Shown here in pieces: positions 19,159 through 26,149 of a DNA stretch of 39,639 bases. Below the pieces are notes generated by a model. It made no database searches. It saw only the letters and a list, made by a program, of their open reading frames with translations, and had not been told where the DNA came from. Each line of letters starts with the position of its first letter. The stretch's first letter is position 1. The stretch is from Candidatus Bacteroides merdavium (lineage in GTDB: Bacteria; Bacteroidota; Bacteroidia; Bacteroidales; Bacteroidaceae), in contig DXAV01000097.1 in NCBI GenBank assembly GCA_019116805.1, positions 1-39,639 on the forward strand, given 5' to 3'. Both the position numbers and the translations under genes were made by a program.

Positions 19159-19665
19159 TTAAAACAGCGCTCCTGCATCCAGACAAGGGCAAGCCTTGGG
19201 CGAAGTCCCGGGCAGATCGCGATGACCACAGACTACAGCCTGGGGAAAGAGACGCCGCAAGCGAACAAAGAGATCTGCCAGGCGTTCGGTCTGCGCCGGC
19301 GTACGGGTGTCGGCCGGACGTCCCTGAGCGTCGAGTCCGCCCTCATAGCAGACGCCGATGGAACAGCGGTTGTAGGGGCGGCAGTGGGCGCCCACCTCCA
19401 GCAGGCCGCGGTGCTGGGTCAGGGTGCCGTCGCGTCGGACGTAGAAGTGATAGCCCACGGTGCGGAAGCCGCGGGCACGATGGTCGCGCAGCAGCTGTTC
19501 GGCAGTGTAGTCCTGCGTACAGCGGGTGGCGGAGCAGTGGAGGACGAGGAAGCGGACGCTCGCCGGTCCGTTCATCAGCTCGCCGTCCTCCACGCGGGCA
19601 AGGAGGGCCTGTTCGCCGGGCACCTCCTCGCCGCCGATGGTCAGGGGATAGCGGTCGTCCGTCAT
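19159..19665 (-). CDS. N-acetylmuramoyl-L-alanine amidase (Amidase_2, T7 lysozyme-like)
   Basis: A 168-residue amidase predicted to cut the bond between MurNAc and the stem peptide of peptidoglycan. Zinc and catalytic residues match T7 lysozyme: His43 in LVLHCSAT, Tyr72 in GYHFYV, His148 in CGHRDLPG, and Lys157 and Cys159 in KACPCLD. No signal peptide is visible, so export would need help, perhaps from the small hydrophobic peptide encoded just upstream, as in phage lysis cassettes. I chose the ATG at 19665 because it overlaps the stop codon of that peptide (ATGA); longer upstream frames translate AT-rich repeat DNA. The gene is strongly GC-rich. Confidence 0.9.
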   Translation of the reverse strand: MTDDRYPLTIGGEEVPGEQALLARVEDGELMNGPASVRFLVLHCSATRCTQDYTAEQLLRDHRARGFRTVGYHFYVRRDGTLTQHRGLLEVGAHCRPYNRCSIGVCYEGGLDAQGRPADTRTPAQTERLADLFVRLRRLFPQAVVCGHRDLPGTSPKACPCLDAGALF

Positions 19666-19784
19666 GCCAGGAAGGGGATAAAGGGTGAACAACTGGTGAC
19701 GCCGAGCGCTGTCAGGGCGGCAATGGCCGCCTGGATAATGGCCTTCACGATGGAAGTCCAAGTGATTTTCTGGGTAGTGGACAT
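19662..19784 (-). CDS. Small hydrophobic 'smalltalk'-type peptide
   Basis: A 40-residue peptide with one hydrophobic segment (IVKAIIQAAIAALTALGVTS, residues 13-32) followed by Cys-Ser-Pro and a short tail. It resembles the very short 'smalltalk' proteins that sit between an HU-like gene and an amidase gene in many Bacteroides loci; I recall those as usually ending near the TSC motif, so the CSPFIPFLA tail may be an extension. The stop codon overlaps the amidase start (ATGA), indicating translational coupling. Function is unknown. A holin-like or membrane-tether role is possible but unproven. AT-rich 7-bp repeats lie just upstream of the start. Confidence 0.7.
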   Translation of the reverse strand: MSTTQKITWTSIVKAIIQAAIAALTALGVTSCSPFIPFLA

Positions 19785-19787
19785 AGA

Positions 19788-19815
19788 AATGAAGAATGAA
19801 GAATAATGAATAATG
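19788..19815. repeat. AT-rich 7-bp repeat before the smalltalk start codon
   Basis: Four heptads in a row on the plus strand: AATGAAG twice, then AATAATG twice. They begin three bases upstream of the start codon at 19784 and thus occupy the ribosome-binding region of this gene. Confidence 0.8.
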
Positions 19816-19871
19816 AAAAAATGAAGGATGGAGTGTGGTGAGGAGCGACGGTACACCTTGCACTCCCCACC

Positions 19872-20011
19872 CGTAACTCATAGCTCGTAACTTGTAGCCC
19901 GTAGCTCGTCACTCGTAGCTCGTAGCCCGTCACTCGTAGCCCGTAGCCCGTCACTCGTAGCTTGTAGCTCGTAGCTCGTCACTCGTAGCTTGTAGCTCGC
20001 AGCTCGTCACT
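19872..20011. repeat. GC-rich heptanucleotide tandem array, 20 copies
   Basis: Twenty consecutive 7-bp units (140 bp, no slips) with consensus CGTAGCT on the plus strand. Common variants are CGTCACT, CGTAGCC and TGTAGCT. The CGTCACT variant occurs at copies 6, 9, 12, 16 and 20, a spacing of 3, 3, 4 and 4 units, so the array has a higher-order period. It starts three bases after the stop codon of the HU-like gene and lies within the presumed HU-smalltalk-amidase transcript. Confidence 0.95.
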
Positions 20012-20014
20012 CCT

Positions 20015-20509
20015 TTACAGCGGAGTTCCGCTCTGTCCGCCGCCGGACGTATCGTCCTCGCCGTCGGAGTCGTCGCTGCCGGCGGGTGCGGTGGTGGTGC
20101 CTCCATACTTCACGAGGCTGATCTTGTCGGGGATGAGGTCATAGATGCGGCTGTTGTTCACCATCGTGAACGAAGGGCGGAAACCGGGTACGAGGGCCTT
20201 CACCAGGGCGGCCGAAGCGTCCTGTTCGGTGCTGACGCTCTTGCCGTTGATGAACCGCAGGTACAGCTTGCCGAAGCCCAGCAGCTCGATGGCGTACCCC
20301 TTCTTGAGGTTCTCCACCACGTAGTAGGCATAGCGGTCGAGCACGTTCTTCACGTCGCCGGGGCTGGCGGTCGATTCGGCGGCAATCTGGCGGGCCACGT
20401 CGTCGGTCGTCAGGGTGCCGTAGCACACGGGGGCAACATTATAGACGGTTTCGCCCCTGCGGTCACCCAGCTGGATGACGCGCTTCATCACTTTGTAGGC
20501 AGTAGGCAT
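20015..20509 (-). CDS. HU-like (HU-HIG family) DNA-binding protein
   Basis: A 164-residue protein of the HU/IHF fold type found in many copies in Bacteroides. The N-terminal half has the pattern TLTTDDVARQIAAESTASPG then VLDRYAYYVVENLKKGYAIE, equivalent to the HU helices. GFGKLYLRFING is the strand pair and PGFRPSFTMVNN resembles the DNA-binding arm region. From about residue 140 the tail is acidic and glycine-rich (SDDSDGEDDTSGGG), which may tune DNA binding. It is the first gene of a likely three-gene unit with the smalltalk peptide and amidase. Members of this family are often linked to capsule loci and mobile DNA, but their role is not settled. It has a 78-base leader with a GC hairpin. 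Confidence 0.88.
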   Translation of the reverse strand: MPTAYKVMKRVIQLGDRRGETVYNVAPVCYGTLTTDDVARQIAAESTASPGDVKNVLDRYAYYVVENLKKGYAIELLGFGKLYLRFINGKSVSTEQDASAALVKALVPGFRPSFTMVNNSRIYDLIPDKISLVKYGGTTTAPAGSDDSDGEDDTSGGGQSGTPL

Positions 20510-20561
20510 AGTTTTTCACTTTTAGCAGGTTGATATTCCGTTTTTTTTCTCTCTTGAAACC

Positions 20562-20580
20562 GGGGAGGGCGCCTCTCCCC
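20562..20580 (-). other. GC-rich hairpin in the HU-gene leader
   Basis: GGGGAG (20562-20567) and CTCCCC (20575-20580) can pair around a 7-base loop. The hairpin would lie close to the 5' end of the transcript from the -7 box at 20592-20599. It is not followed by a U-run on the minus strand, so it is more likely a stability or regulatory element than a terminator. Confidence 0.4.
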
Positions 20581-20591
20581 TTTTCCTGCTA

Positions 20592-20599
20592 CAAAGTTA
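20592..20599 (-). promoter_or_regulatory. Possible -7 promoter box for the HU-like gene
   Basis: The minus strand reads TAACTTTG, matching TAnnTTTG. No TTTG is found 19-21 bp upstream, where the sequence is very GC-rich, so the call rests on the -7 box alone. Transcription would start near 20587. Confidence 0.45.
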
Positions 20600-20668
20600 G
20601 CGCATGCGCCCGGGGCTGCGGGCGATTGGTGTCGATAAGGGATGGTAAGGAAGGGATTTAAAAGAAAA

Positions 20669-20822
20669 AAGAGGATGCATCAAAGCTGAGAGTTCGCTTT
20701 CTTCAGGCACGGATGACACGGATTTCACGGATGAACATCTATACATATTCCGCGTTTTTCCGCGTAATCCGTGCCTGAAGACAACAGAAAGTCAGTCTCT
20801 CTTTATTTTGATACATCCTCTT
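20669..20822. repeat. 154-bp imperfect palindrome, MITE-like
   Basis: Both ends match when one is reverse-complemented: AAGAGGATGCATCAAA (20669-20684) against AAGAGGATGTATCAAA (from 20807-20822), with one mismatch. Further in, CTTCAGGCACGGAT recurs in both arms, followed by variants of ACACGGATTTCACGG and ACGCGGAAAAACGCGG. No coding sequence fits inside. It fills most of the space between the phosphodiesterase stop and the HU-like gene. It looks like a non-autonomous terminal-inverted-repeat element, though a target-site duplication is not obvious. Confidence 0.7.
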
Positions 20823-20845
20823 CGTTTTCCAGGCGGAAAACAGGC

Positions 20846-22033
20846 TTAAGGTTCCAGCAGGTCGGACACCTCAGTGACACTGCCGTCGCAGGGCGCAGGC
20901 TCGATGCCCAGCAGATGGGCCAGCAGCGGATAGATGCAGGTGTTGTCGAACAGCGTGGTGCGCACATACCCGTGCTTGAAGTCGGGACCTTCGGCCCGGA
21001 AAGGCACGCACAGGTCCGACGCCGTGGGGTCGAAGCCGTGGTTACCGAGGTTCACCCGTCCGTCTTCAGACACCAGCCAGCCGTTGTCGGGCAGGGCCAC
21101 GATGGGAGCCACGTTGGGATTGGAGCCGTAGCGCAGGTAGGCAGGCACGTCCTCCCGACGCCACACGCGCAGGTGGGGCACCCGTTCCAGGGCTTTCAGG
21201 ATGTCGTCCTCGTGTCCGGCCTTGGGGAAGATCAGCGTGGGCAGGTCGGCCAGCACGCGCTCGCACCAGTCGGGCTGCAGGTAGTCCGAGAGGCGGATGA
21301 TGCGCTCGGGCGAAGTGGGGGCCATGCCGTGGTCCGAGGTGACGATGAAGTTGATGTCCTTCCCTCCGGGCAGGGCACGCAGGCGGGCATACAGGTCGGC
21401 CAGCAGCAAGTCCAGCCGCTCCACCGCCTGACGGGTCTCGTGGGAAGCCGGGCCGTAGCGGTGACCGCTGCTGTCGGGTTCGTCAAAATAGAGCATGACG
21501 AGCTGCGGCCGGCGGTCCTGGGGCAGCGTCAGCAGGCGCTCCACCTCGTCGAGGCGCTCGTCGTAGGTCAGCAAGGGTTTCTTGGCATAGTCGTGGTAGT
21601 AGTCGGGATACTGCCCCCGGATGGCCACGTCGGAACCGGGCCAATAGGCCACGCCCACCCGGACGCCCTGCCGGCGGGCCGTCAGCCAGATGGGCTCGCC
21701 ACCGTAGAACGAGCCGTCCTTGCCCGTCGCCGGGTCGCCGATGCTGAAGGTGCGGCCCGAAGCCACGTCGTAGAAGCGGTTGGCGATGATGCCGTGATGG
21801 TCGGGTACCAGGCCCGTGGCCAGCGTATAGTGGTTGGGGAACGTTTTCGAGGGGAACGAAGGACGCATCACCGCGCGGACGCCACGGCGGCCCAGGGAGT
21901 CGAGAAACGGCGTGTCGTACATCTGCGGATAGTCCCAGCGGAAGCCGTCGAGCGACACGATGACCGTCGTATGCCCGCCGGCATACAGGCCGAGGGCGAC
22001 AAACAGGAATATAAACAGTACAAATTTTCTCAT
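20846..22033 (-). CDS. Secreted NPP-type phosphodiesterase / nucleotide pyrophosphatase
   Basis: A 395-residue alkaline-phosphatase-superfamily enzyme of the ecto-nucleotide pyrophosphatase/phosphodiesterase family, which hydrolyses phosphodiester or pyrophosphate bonds in nucleotides or lipids. All seven active-site residues can be seen: Asp29 (SLDGFRW), nucleophile Thr64 (SKTFPNH), Asp187 and His191 (DEPDSSGH), Asp234-His235 (VTSDHGM) and His332 (NHGFDP). A signal peptide occupies about residues 1-18 (VLFIFLFVALGLYA). I chose ATG 22033 because a longer frame to 22087 would run through a perfect promoter at 22038-22069. That promoter ends four bases before the ATG, so the mRNA is probably leaderless. 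Confidence 0.92.
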   Translation of the reverse strand: MRKFVLFIFLFVALGLYAGGHTTVIVSLDGFRWDYPQMYDTPFLDSLGRRGVRAVMRPSFPSKTFPNHYTLATGLVPDHHGIIANRFYDVASGRTFSIGDPATGKDGSFYGGEPIWLTARRQGVRVGVAYWPGSDVAIRGQYPDYYHDYAKKPLLTYDERLDEVERLLTLPQDRRPQLVMLYFDEPDSSGHRYGPASHETRQAVERLDLLLADLYARLRALPGGKDINFIVTSDHGMAPTSPERIIRLSDYLQPDWCERVLADLPTLIFPKAGHEDDILKALERVPHLRVWRREDVPAYLRYGSNPNVAPIVALPDNGWLVSEDGRVNLGNHGFDPTASDLCVPFRAEGPDFKHGYVRTTLFDNTCIYPLLAHLLGIEPAPCDGSVTEVSDLLEP

Positions 22034-22037
22034 GGGG

Positions 22038-22069
22038 CAAAGATATAAAAAGAAAGAAAGAGCGGCAAA
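22038..22069 (-). promoter_or_regulatory. Promoter of the NPP phosphodiesterase
   Basis: Minus-strand TTTG (22066-22069), a 20-bp spacer, and TATCTTTG (22038-22045) give a perfect Bacteroidetes promoter. The start codon (22033-22031) lies only four bases beyond the -7 box, so transcription should begin at or next to the ATG. Confidence 0.8.
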
Positions 22070-22112
22070 CCGGCCCCTTATTTTCATCCAGGGTATGCCG
22101 GCATTGCCGCCC

Positions 22113-22154
22113 TCTTTTCAATTCTCAACTATCAATTTTCCATTCTCCATTAAT
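22113..22154. repeat. AT-rich 7-bp repeat at the end of the Oar-like gene
   Basis: Six heptads on the plus strand: TCTTTTC, AATTCTC, AACTATC, AATTTTC, CATTCTC, CATTAAT. The last one covers the stop codon of the Oar-like receptor gene (22150-22152). The run ends about 45 bases upstream of the phosphodiesterase promoter. Confidence 0.75.
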
Positions 22155-25100
22155 TGAAGTAGTACTTCACACCAATCTGCATCTTCCAGCACTGGTCGTA
22201 GTTGCGGTTGAACGTCCAGCTGGTGAGCGGCGTGCCGTCGCTGTTCTTGAACATGGAGAAGTAGGGCGTGCCGTTCTCCACCTTGTCCACTTTCAGGATG
22301 GCGCCACCGTTGCAGTTGCTCATGTTCTTCTCTACGCCCCACTTGGAGTTGAAGAGATTGCCCACGTTCATGATGTCCACGCTCAGCTGCAGCTTGTTGG
22401 TGGTCTTGCCCAGCTTCAAGTCGAAGTCGTGCGCCCAGCGGAAGTCGAAGCGGTGTACCCAGGGAGCGAAGGCGCTGTAGGCCTCGGCATACTCGCCCTT
22501 GTGGTTCTTCAGGTAGCTGTCCTGGTTCACGAAGTCCCAGAAGAGCTGACGGTCGCTCTCGTCGGTGAAGTGGATTTCGCTGTCATCCTTGGGGATGTAC
22601 ATCAGGTCGGTGGCGTTGCCGTCGCGGTTGATGTCGTTCGAATAGACGAAGCTGTAGCCCCCGCCGCGATAGCCGGTGTAGAACAGGCTGAAGTGGTCCT
22701 TATGATATTTGTAGCTGATGGAGGCGATCACACGGTCGGGGATGACGTAGCGCGAGTTCTGCAGCTCCACGTTGTTCGGGCCGTTCACCGTGTAGAGTCC
22801 CGACCAAGCCGAAGTGGCGTTGCTGCCCGGCATGCCGGATCTTTCCTTCATCACCGTGTGGGTGTAAGCGGCCATCAGGTAGAGGTTCTTCACCGGTTCG
22901 GCGGTAGCCGTCAGGTTAAAGGTCCAGCCGTAGCCCTTGTGGGTGTTGGTCAGCACGCAGGCGTTGGTGAAGTTGTTGTCGCCCACCTTCGTGTAGTAGC
23001 GGTAGTCGCTCGGATAGAGGTAGCGGTTGTCGGCACCCTGCAGGCGCTCCCAAGTTTCGTCGATGGGCTTGATGTTATAGTTGTCCAGGATCACGGCGTT
23101 CACGTTCTTCGTGTAGGTGAACTCACCGGTCAGGGTCAGCGGGAAGGACACGGGGAGCTGGTAGTCCACGGCCAGCGAAGACTTCCACACCTGCGGCATC
23201 TTGAAGTCCTTGTCTACGCCGGCCACTTCGGTAGGCACCGTTCCCTGGTCGGGCGTGATGTTCTCCGGCGCGCCGAGCAGCTCGCGGATCTTGTTGACGT
23301 CCGTCACCAGTCCGCCGGCAAAGTTCTGCAGACGAGAGTCTGAGGCCGTCACAACACCGTTCTCGTAATTGGTGTCGGCGTGTACCAGGTTCTGCACCAT
23401 ACCCGAGTTGGTCGGCATGTTGGTGAAGAACACCAGCGGCAGACGTCCGGCAAAGAGTCCCGTGCCGCCGCGCACCTTCAGGCGCTTGTCGCCGAAGACG
23501 TCCCAAGTGAAGCCGATACGCGGAGAAATCTGTACATTGCCGTCGGGCCAAGCACCGGTGTCGATGTGGCGACCGCCGAAGTCGAGGTCATAGATGGCGT
23601 TGTTGCGCATCAGGTCGTCGCTGTTGAAGGAGATCATGTCAAAGCGGATACCGCCCGTCAGTTTCAGGTTCTCCAGGATGTTCCATTCGTCCTGGGCATA
23701 AAGGCCGTACTGGTTGAACACCACTTCAGCGTTCGGGTTGGTCTCGCCGCCGTAGCCGTAAGCCAGACCTACAGTCTCGGGAGCCGCACCGTTCAGGAAG
23801 TCGTCCAGCGAACGGTAGCGGTAATAACCCGTACCGCCACGCATGTAGGCGTTGTTGGCCAGCTGGTGCTCGTAGCTGAAGCCCGCGGTGATCTTGTGCT
23901 CGCCGGCATAGTAGGTAAAGTTGTCGGTCACGGTGAACACCTTGTTCTGCACGCGGTTGTTGTGAGAGAACAGCTCGTAGCCCAAGCTCATGTAGGGCGT
24001 CAGGCTCTGGGTCACCGTCCCGTCGGCCGCCGTCTCGTAGCCGCCCATGATGTCGATGAAGGGGAAAGGCGAGGAGTTGGAGCCGCGCGTGTCGTCGATG
24101 TTCGTGTAGGTGAACAGCAGCTGGTTGGAAATCTTGTCGCCGAAGCGGCTGTTCAGGTCGGCCGAAACGGTGCTCACCTTGTTGTCTATGGAGTACATCG
24201 AGTTGGCGAAAGCCATGGAGTACTGCGACAGGCGGTCCATACCGCGCAGGCGATAGCCCGTGTCGCTGGAGTTACCGTTCACGGGGTTCCAAGCCGTGTT
24301 CTTCGTATAGTTGTAGCGCACGGCCAGGCGATGGTCGTCGTTGATGTTCCAGTCGATGCGGCCCAGCAGCTTCAGGTTGCTCTCGTCGGCGGGGAAGTCC
24401 GTGAAGGAGCCCGTGTCGTAGCCGTAGCGCTCCATCATGAAGTCGCGCACGCGCTGCATGTCGGCCACGGTGGTGCGGGAGATGTAGTTGTCCGGATCGG
24501 CCACACCGTCCTCCGACGCGCGCCAGCGGTTGATGACCGACGGAATCTTGACATATTCGGCGTTGGCGAAGAAGAAGAGCTTGTTCTTCACAATCGGTCC
24601 GCCCAGGGTGAAACCGTAGGTCGTGTTGCGGTTCGTGCCACGCTCGCCCAGGTCGGCGTTGTCCACGCGGTTACCGTGCATGTTCTCGTTGTTGTGATAG
24701 ACGTAGGCCGTACCCTTGAAGGTGTTCGTACCAGACTTGGTCACGGCGTTGATACCGCCGCCGATGAAGTTGGTCTGGCGTACGTCAAACGGGGTCACCA
24801 CCACCTGCACCTCGTCGATGGCGTCCATCGAGATGGGCGTGCCGCCGCCGGGCAGGCTGGACGAGAGTCCGAAGTTATTGTTCAGGTTGGCGCCGTCCAG
24901 CGTGAAGTTGGTGGAGCGGCCGTCACCTCCGGCAAAGCCCATGCCGTTGGCGTAGGGCGAGAGGCGCACGATGTCCGAGATGCTGCGGCTCACGGTAGGC
25001 AGGGCCGACAGCTGTGTGTTCGAAATGTTGGTCGTCGCGCCGGTCTTTTCGGCGGCAAACTTGGAGCGGGTACCCGTCACGACTACCTCGCCCAGCTCGG

Positions 25101-25449
25101 TGATGTCCTCCGCCATCGCGACGTTCAGGTTGTAGGTTTCACCCAGCTGGAGGGTGATGTCCTCGATGACACTGTCGGCAAATCCGACATAGGTAATTTT
25201 CACTTCATAGGGTCCGCCCACGCGCATACCCTGGATGGCCCACCGGCCGTCCATGTTGGTCACGGCGTTGTACGTTGTTCCCGAAGGCTTGTGAACAACC
25301 CGCACCAGGGCACTGATGATGTCCTCACCCTGCTTGTCGGCCACGTGTCCGGCCATGGCCGACGTGGTCACCTGAGCATTCACTGTCGCCGCCACTACCA
25401 GCAGGAGGGCAGCAAAGAATAATAATCGCATCTGTTTTACCATAAACAT
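22150..25449 (-). CDS. Oar-type TonB-dependent outer-membrane receptor
   Basis: A protein of about 1099 residues. A signal peptide is cleaved near residue 25 (ATVNA-Q). A carboxypeptidase-regulatory-like domain follows (about 28-112), then a TonB-box-like GEVVVTGTRSKF, a plug domain (SRSISDIVRLSPYANGMGFA; DGANLNNNFG) and a long beta-barrel ending in KYYFN. This layout matches Oar (OmpA-related TonB receptor) rather than SusC, and no SusD partner is present. Substrate is unknown; Oar-type receptors have been linked to protein or peptide transport. In-frame Met codons at 25449, 25443 and 25431 all allow a signal peptide, so the exact start is open. The secreted phosphodiesterase downstream may be functionally linked, but it has its own promoter. 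Composition is GC-rich. Confidence 0.92.
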   Translation of the reverse strand: MFMVKQMRLLFFAALLLVVAATVNAQVTTSAMAGHVADKQGEDIISALVRVVHKPSGTTYNAVTNMDGRWAIQGMRVGGPYEVKITYVGFADSVIEDITLQLGETYNLNVAMAEDITELGEVVVTGTRSKFAAEKTGATTNISNTQLSALPTVSRSISDIVRLSPYANGMGFAGGDGRSTNFTLDGANLNNNFGLSSSLPGGGTPISMDAIDEVQVVVTPFDVRQTNFIGGGINAVTKSGTNTFKGTAYVYHNNENMHGNRVDNADLGERGTNRNTTYGFTLGGPIVKNKLFFFANAEYVKIPSVINRWRASEDGVADPDNYISRTTVADMQRVRDFMMERYGYDTGSFTDFPADESNLKLLGRIDWNINDDHRLAVRYNYTKNTAWNPVNGNSSDTGYRLRGMDRLSQYSMAFANSMYSIDNKVSTVSADLNSRFGDKISNQLLFTYTNIDDTRGSNSSPFPFIDIMGGYETAADGTVTQSLTPYMSLGYELFSHNNRVQNKVFTVTDNFTYYAGEHKITAGFSYEHQLANNAYMRGGTGYYRYRSLDDFLNGAAPETVGLAYGYGGETNPNAEVVFNQYGLYAQDEWNILENLKLTGGIRFDMISFNSDDLMRNNAIYDLDFGGRHIDTGAWPDGNVQISPRIGFTWDVFGDKRLKVRGGTGLFAGRLPLVFFTNMPTNSGMVQNLVHADTNYENGVVTASDSRLQNFAGGLVTDVNKIRELLGAPENITPDQGTVPTEVAGVDKDFKMPQVWKSSLAVDYQLPVSFPLTLTGEFTYTKNVNAVILDNYNIKPIDETWERLQGADNRYLYPSDYRYYTKVGDNNFTNACVLTNTHKGYGWTFNLTATAEPVKNLYLMAAYTHTVMKERSGMPGSNATSAWSGLYTVNGPNNVELQNSRYVIPDRVIASISYKYHKDHFSLFYTGYRGGGYSFVYSNDINRDGNATDLMYIPKDDSEIHFTDESDRQLFWDFVNQDSYLKNHKGEYAEAYSAFAPWVHRFDFRWAHDFDLKLGKTTNKLQLSVDIMNVGNLFNSKWGVEKNMSNCNGGAILKVDKVENGTPYFSMFKNSDGTPLTSWTFNRNYDQCWKMQIGVKYYFN

Positions 25450-25487
25450 TTGTTTTAAAAAAACACCTAATATTTTGAAAACCGGGG

Positions 25488-25495
25488 CAAAAGTA
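25488..25495 (-). promoter_or_regulatory. Possible -7 promoter box for the Oar-like receptor gene
   Basis: The minus strand reads TACTTTTG, matching TAnnTTTG, 38 bases upstream of the first possible start codon. The nearest TTTG upstream (25521-25524) is 25 bp away, longer than the usual 19-21 bp, so the -33 element is doubtful. Confidence 0.45.
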
Positions 25496-25571
25496 ACAAA
25501 AAAGTTAAAAGCGGATGTTACAAACAGATGAAAGATTTACGAGGCCTGACGGGGTGCAGCGAATGGACAAC

Positions 25572-25684
25572 GACGCAGCACTTCCTGACACCCTGACGAA
25601 GCACTTCCTGAGACGGTGACGAAGCACGGCGTGACACCCCAAGGAAGCACTGCGTCAGGGGATGAGGAAGCACGGCGTCAGGGC
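25572..25684. repeat. 22-23 bp degenerate tandem repeat, five copies
   Basis: Five units begin at 25572, 25595, 25618, 25641 and 25663; the first three are 23 bp and the last two 22 bp. All share GAAGCAC or GCAGCAC followed by TTCCTGA or GGCGTGA-like sequence. The last copy overlaps the end of the DUF4248 coding sequence, including its stop codon (25678-25680), so the array is attached to the 3' end of that gene. Confidence 0.8.
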
Positions 25685-25890
25685 TCGCCCAGGTACTCCA
25701 TGATGAGACGGGCCTCGCGGACGGTGAGGTTGCGACGCTTGTCGAAAGGGGTGCCGCCCCGCGTCAGCTCGGCGTAGAGCGGACGGCAGCGGCGGATCCA
25801 GGAGGTGAGACGGCGGACGGCCTGCTCGGGTTTGGCATCGGGGAAATACTGGCAGGCCAGGGAACGGCGGGTGTAACTGATGGTTTTCAT
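25678..25890 (-). CDS. DUF4248 family protein
   Basis: A 70-residue protein of unknown function. The pattern YFPDAKPEQAVRRLTSWIRR, a mid Cys/Leu segment, LTVREARLIMEYLGEP at the C-terminus, and the length all fit DUF4248, a small Bacteroidales family that accompanies VirE-type ATPase and HU-like genes. The C-terminal part looks like a helix-turn-helix, which suggests nucleic-acid binding, but this is inference. I chose ATG 25890 because residues upstream of it translate a run of AT-rich 7-bp repeats. It lies downstream of the VirE-type gene and a large palindrome. Confidence 0.82.
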   Translation of the reverse strand: MKTISYTRRSLACQYFPDAKPEQAVRRLTSWIRRCRPLYAELTRGGTPFDKRRNLTVREARLIMEYLGEP

Positions 25891-25939
25891 AATGGATAAT
25901 GGATAATTAATAATGAACAATTAATAATTAATAATGAAG
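25891..25939. repeat. AT-rich 7-bp repeat before the DUF4248 start codon
   Basis: Seven clean heptads on the plus strand: AATGGAT twice, AATTAAT, AATGAAC, AATTAAT twice and AATGAAG. The first directly abuts the start codon at 25890, so the array replaces a normal ribosome-binding region. Confidence 0.9.
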
Positions 25940-25955
25940 AGGATGTAACATCCAC

Positions 25956-25978
25956 CCCTGTAGTGCGTCCCTACAGGG
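25956..25978 (-). other. Small hairpin in the DUF4248 leader
   Basis: CCCTGTAG (25956-25963) pairs with CTACAGGG (25971-25978) around a 7-base loop. No U-run follows on the minus strand. It may be the remnant of another repeat or a leader structure. Confidence 0.4.
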
Positions 25979-26002
25979 AGGTGTGAAATGTTTTTTCAGC
26001 CC

Positions 26003-26132
26003 CGCGGAAGATGCGGAAGATGCTTTTATAAACTTTTGGAATTTCCGTAAATAAATAAGCTGCCTTTAAAGGCAGACTATTTATTTATTTTTCCCGCGTA
26101 ATGTTTACAAATCACCTACCGCATCTTCCGCG
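26003..26132. repeat. 130-bp imperfect palindrome between the VirE-type and DUF4248 genes
   Basis: The outer arms are a perfect 14-bp inverted repeat, CGCGGAAGATGCGG (26003-26016) and CCGCATCTTCCGCG (26119-26132). The centre is the perfect palindrome CTGCCTTTAAAGGCAG, flanked by AAATAAATA and TATTTATTT. In between the arms stay similar (TAAACTTT against TAAACATT, for example). The whole could fold into one hairpin of about 60 bp. It begins 18 bases after the VirE-type gene and may also serve as its terminator. Confidence 0.85.
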
Positions 26133-26149
26133 AAAGACTTATTTATCTA

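Noticed and set aside
19745..19954. 69-codon frame translating the heptamer array (repeated VTSYELR-like units)
   Set aside because: The peptide is only a translation of 7-bp repeat DNA and runs through the smalltalk start region.
23380..25422. 680-codon open frame on the plus strand opposite the Oar-like receptor
   Set aside because: Same mirror effect; the minus strand carries a complete signal peptide, plug and barrel.
25572..25684. Possible CRISPR array
   Set aside because: The units are directly adjacent and degenerate with no unique spacers, and no cas gene is present.
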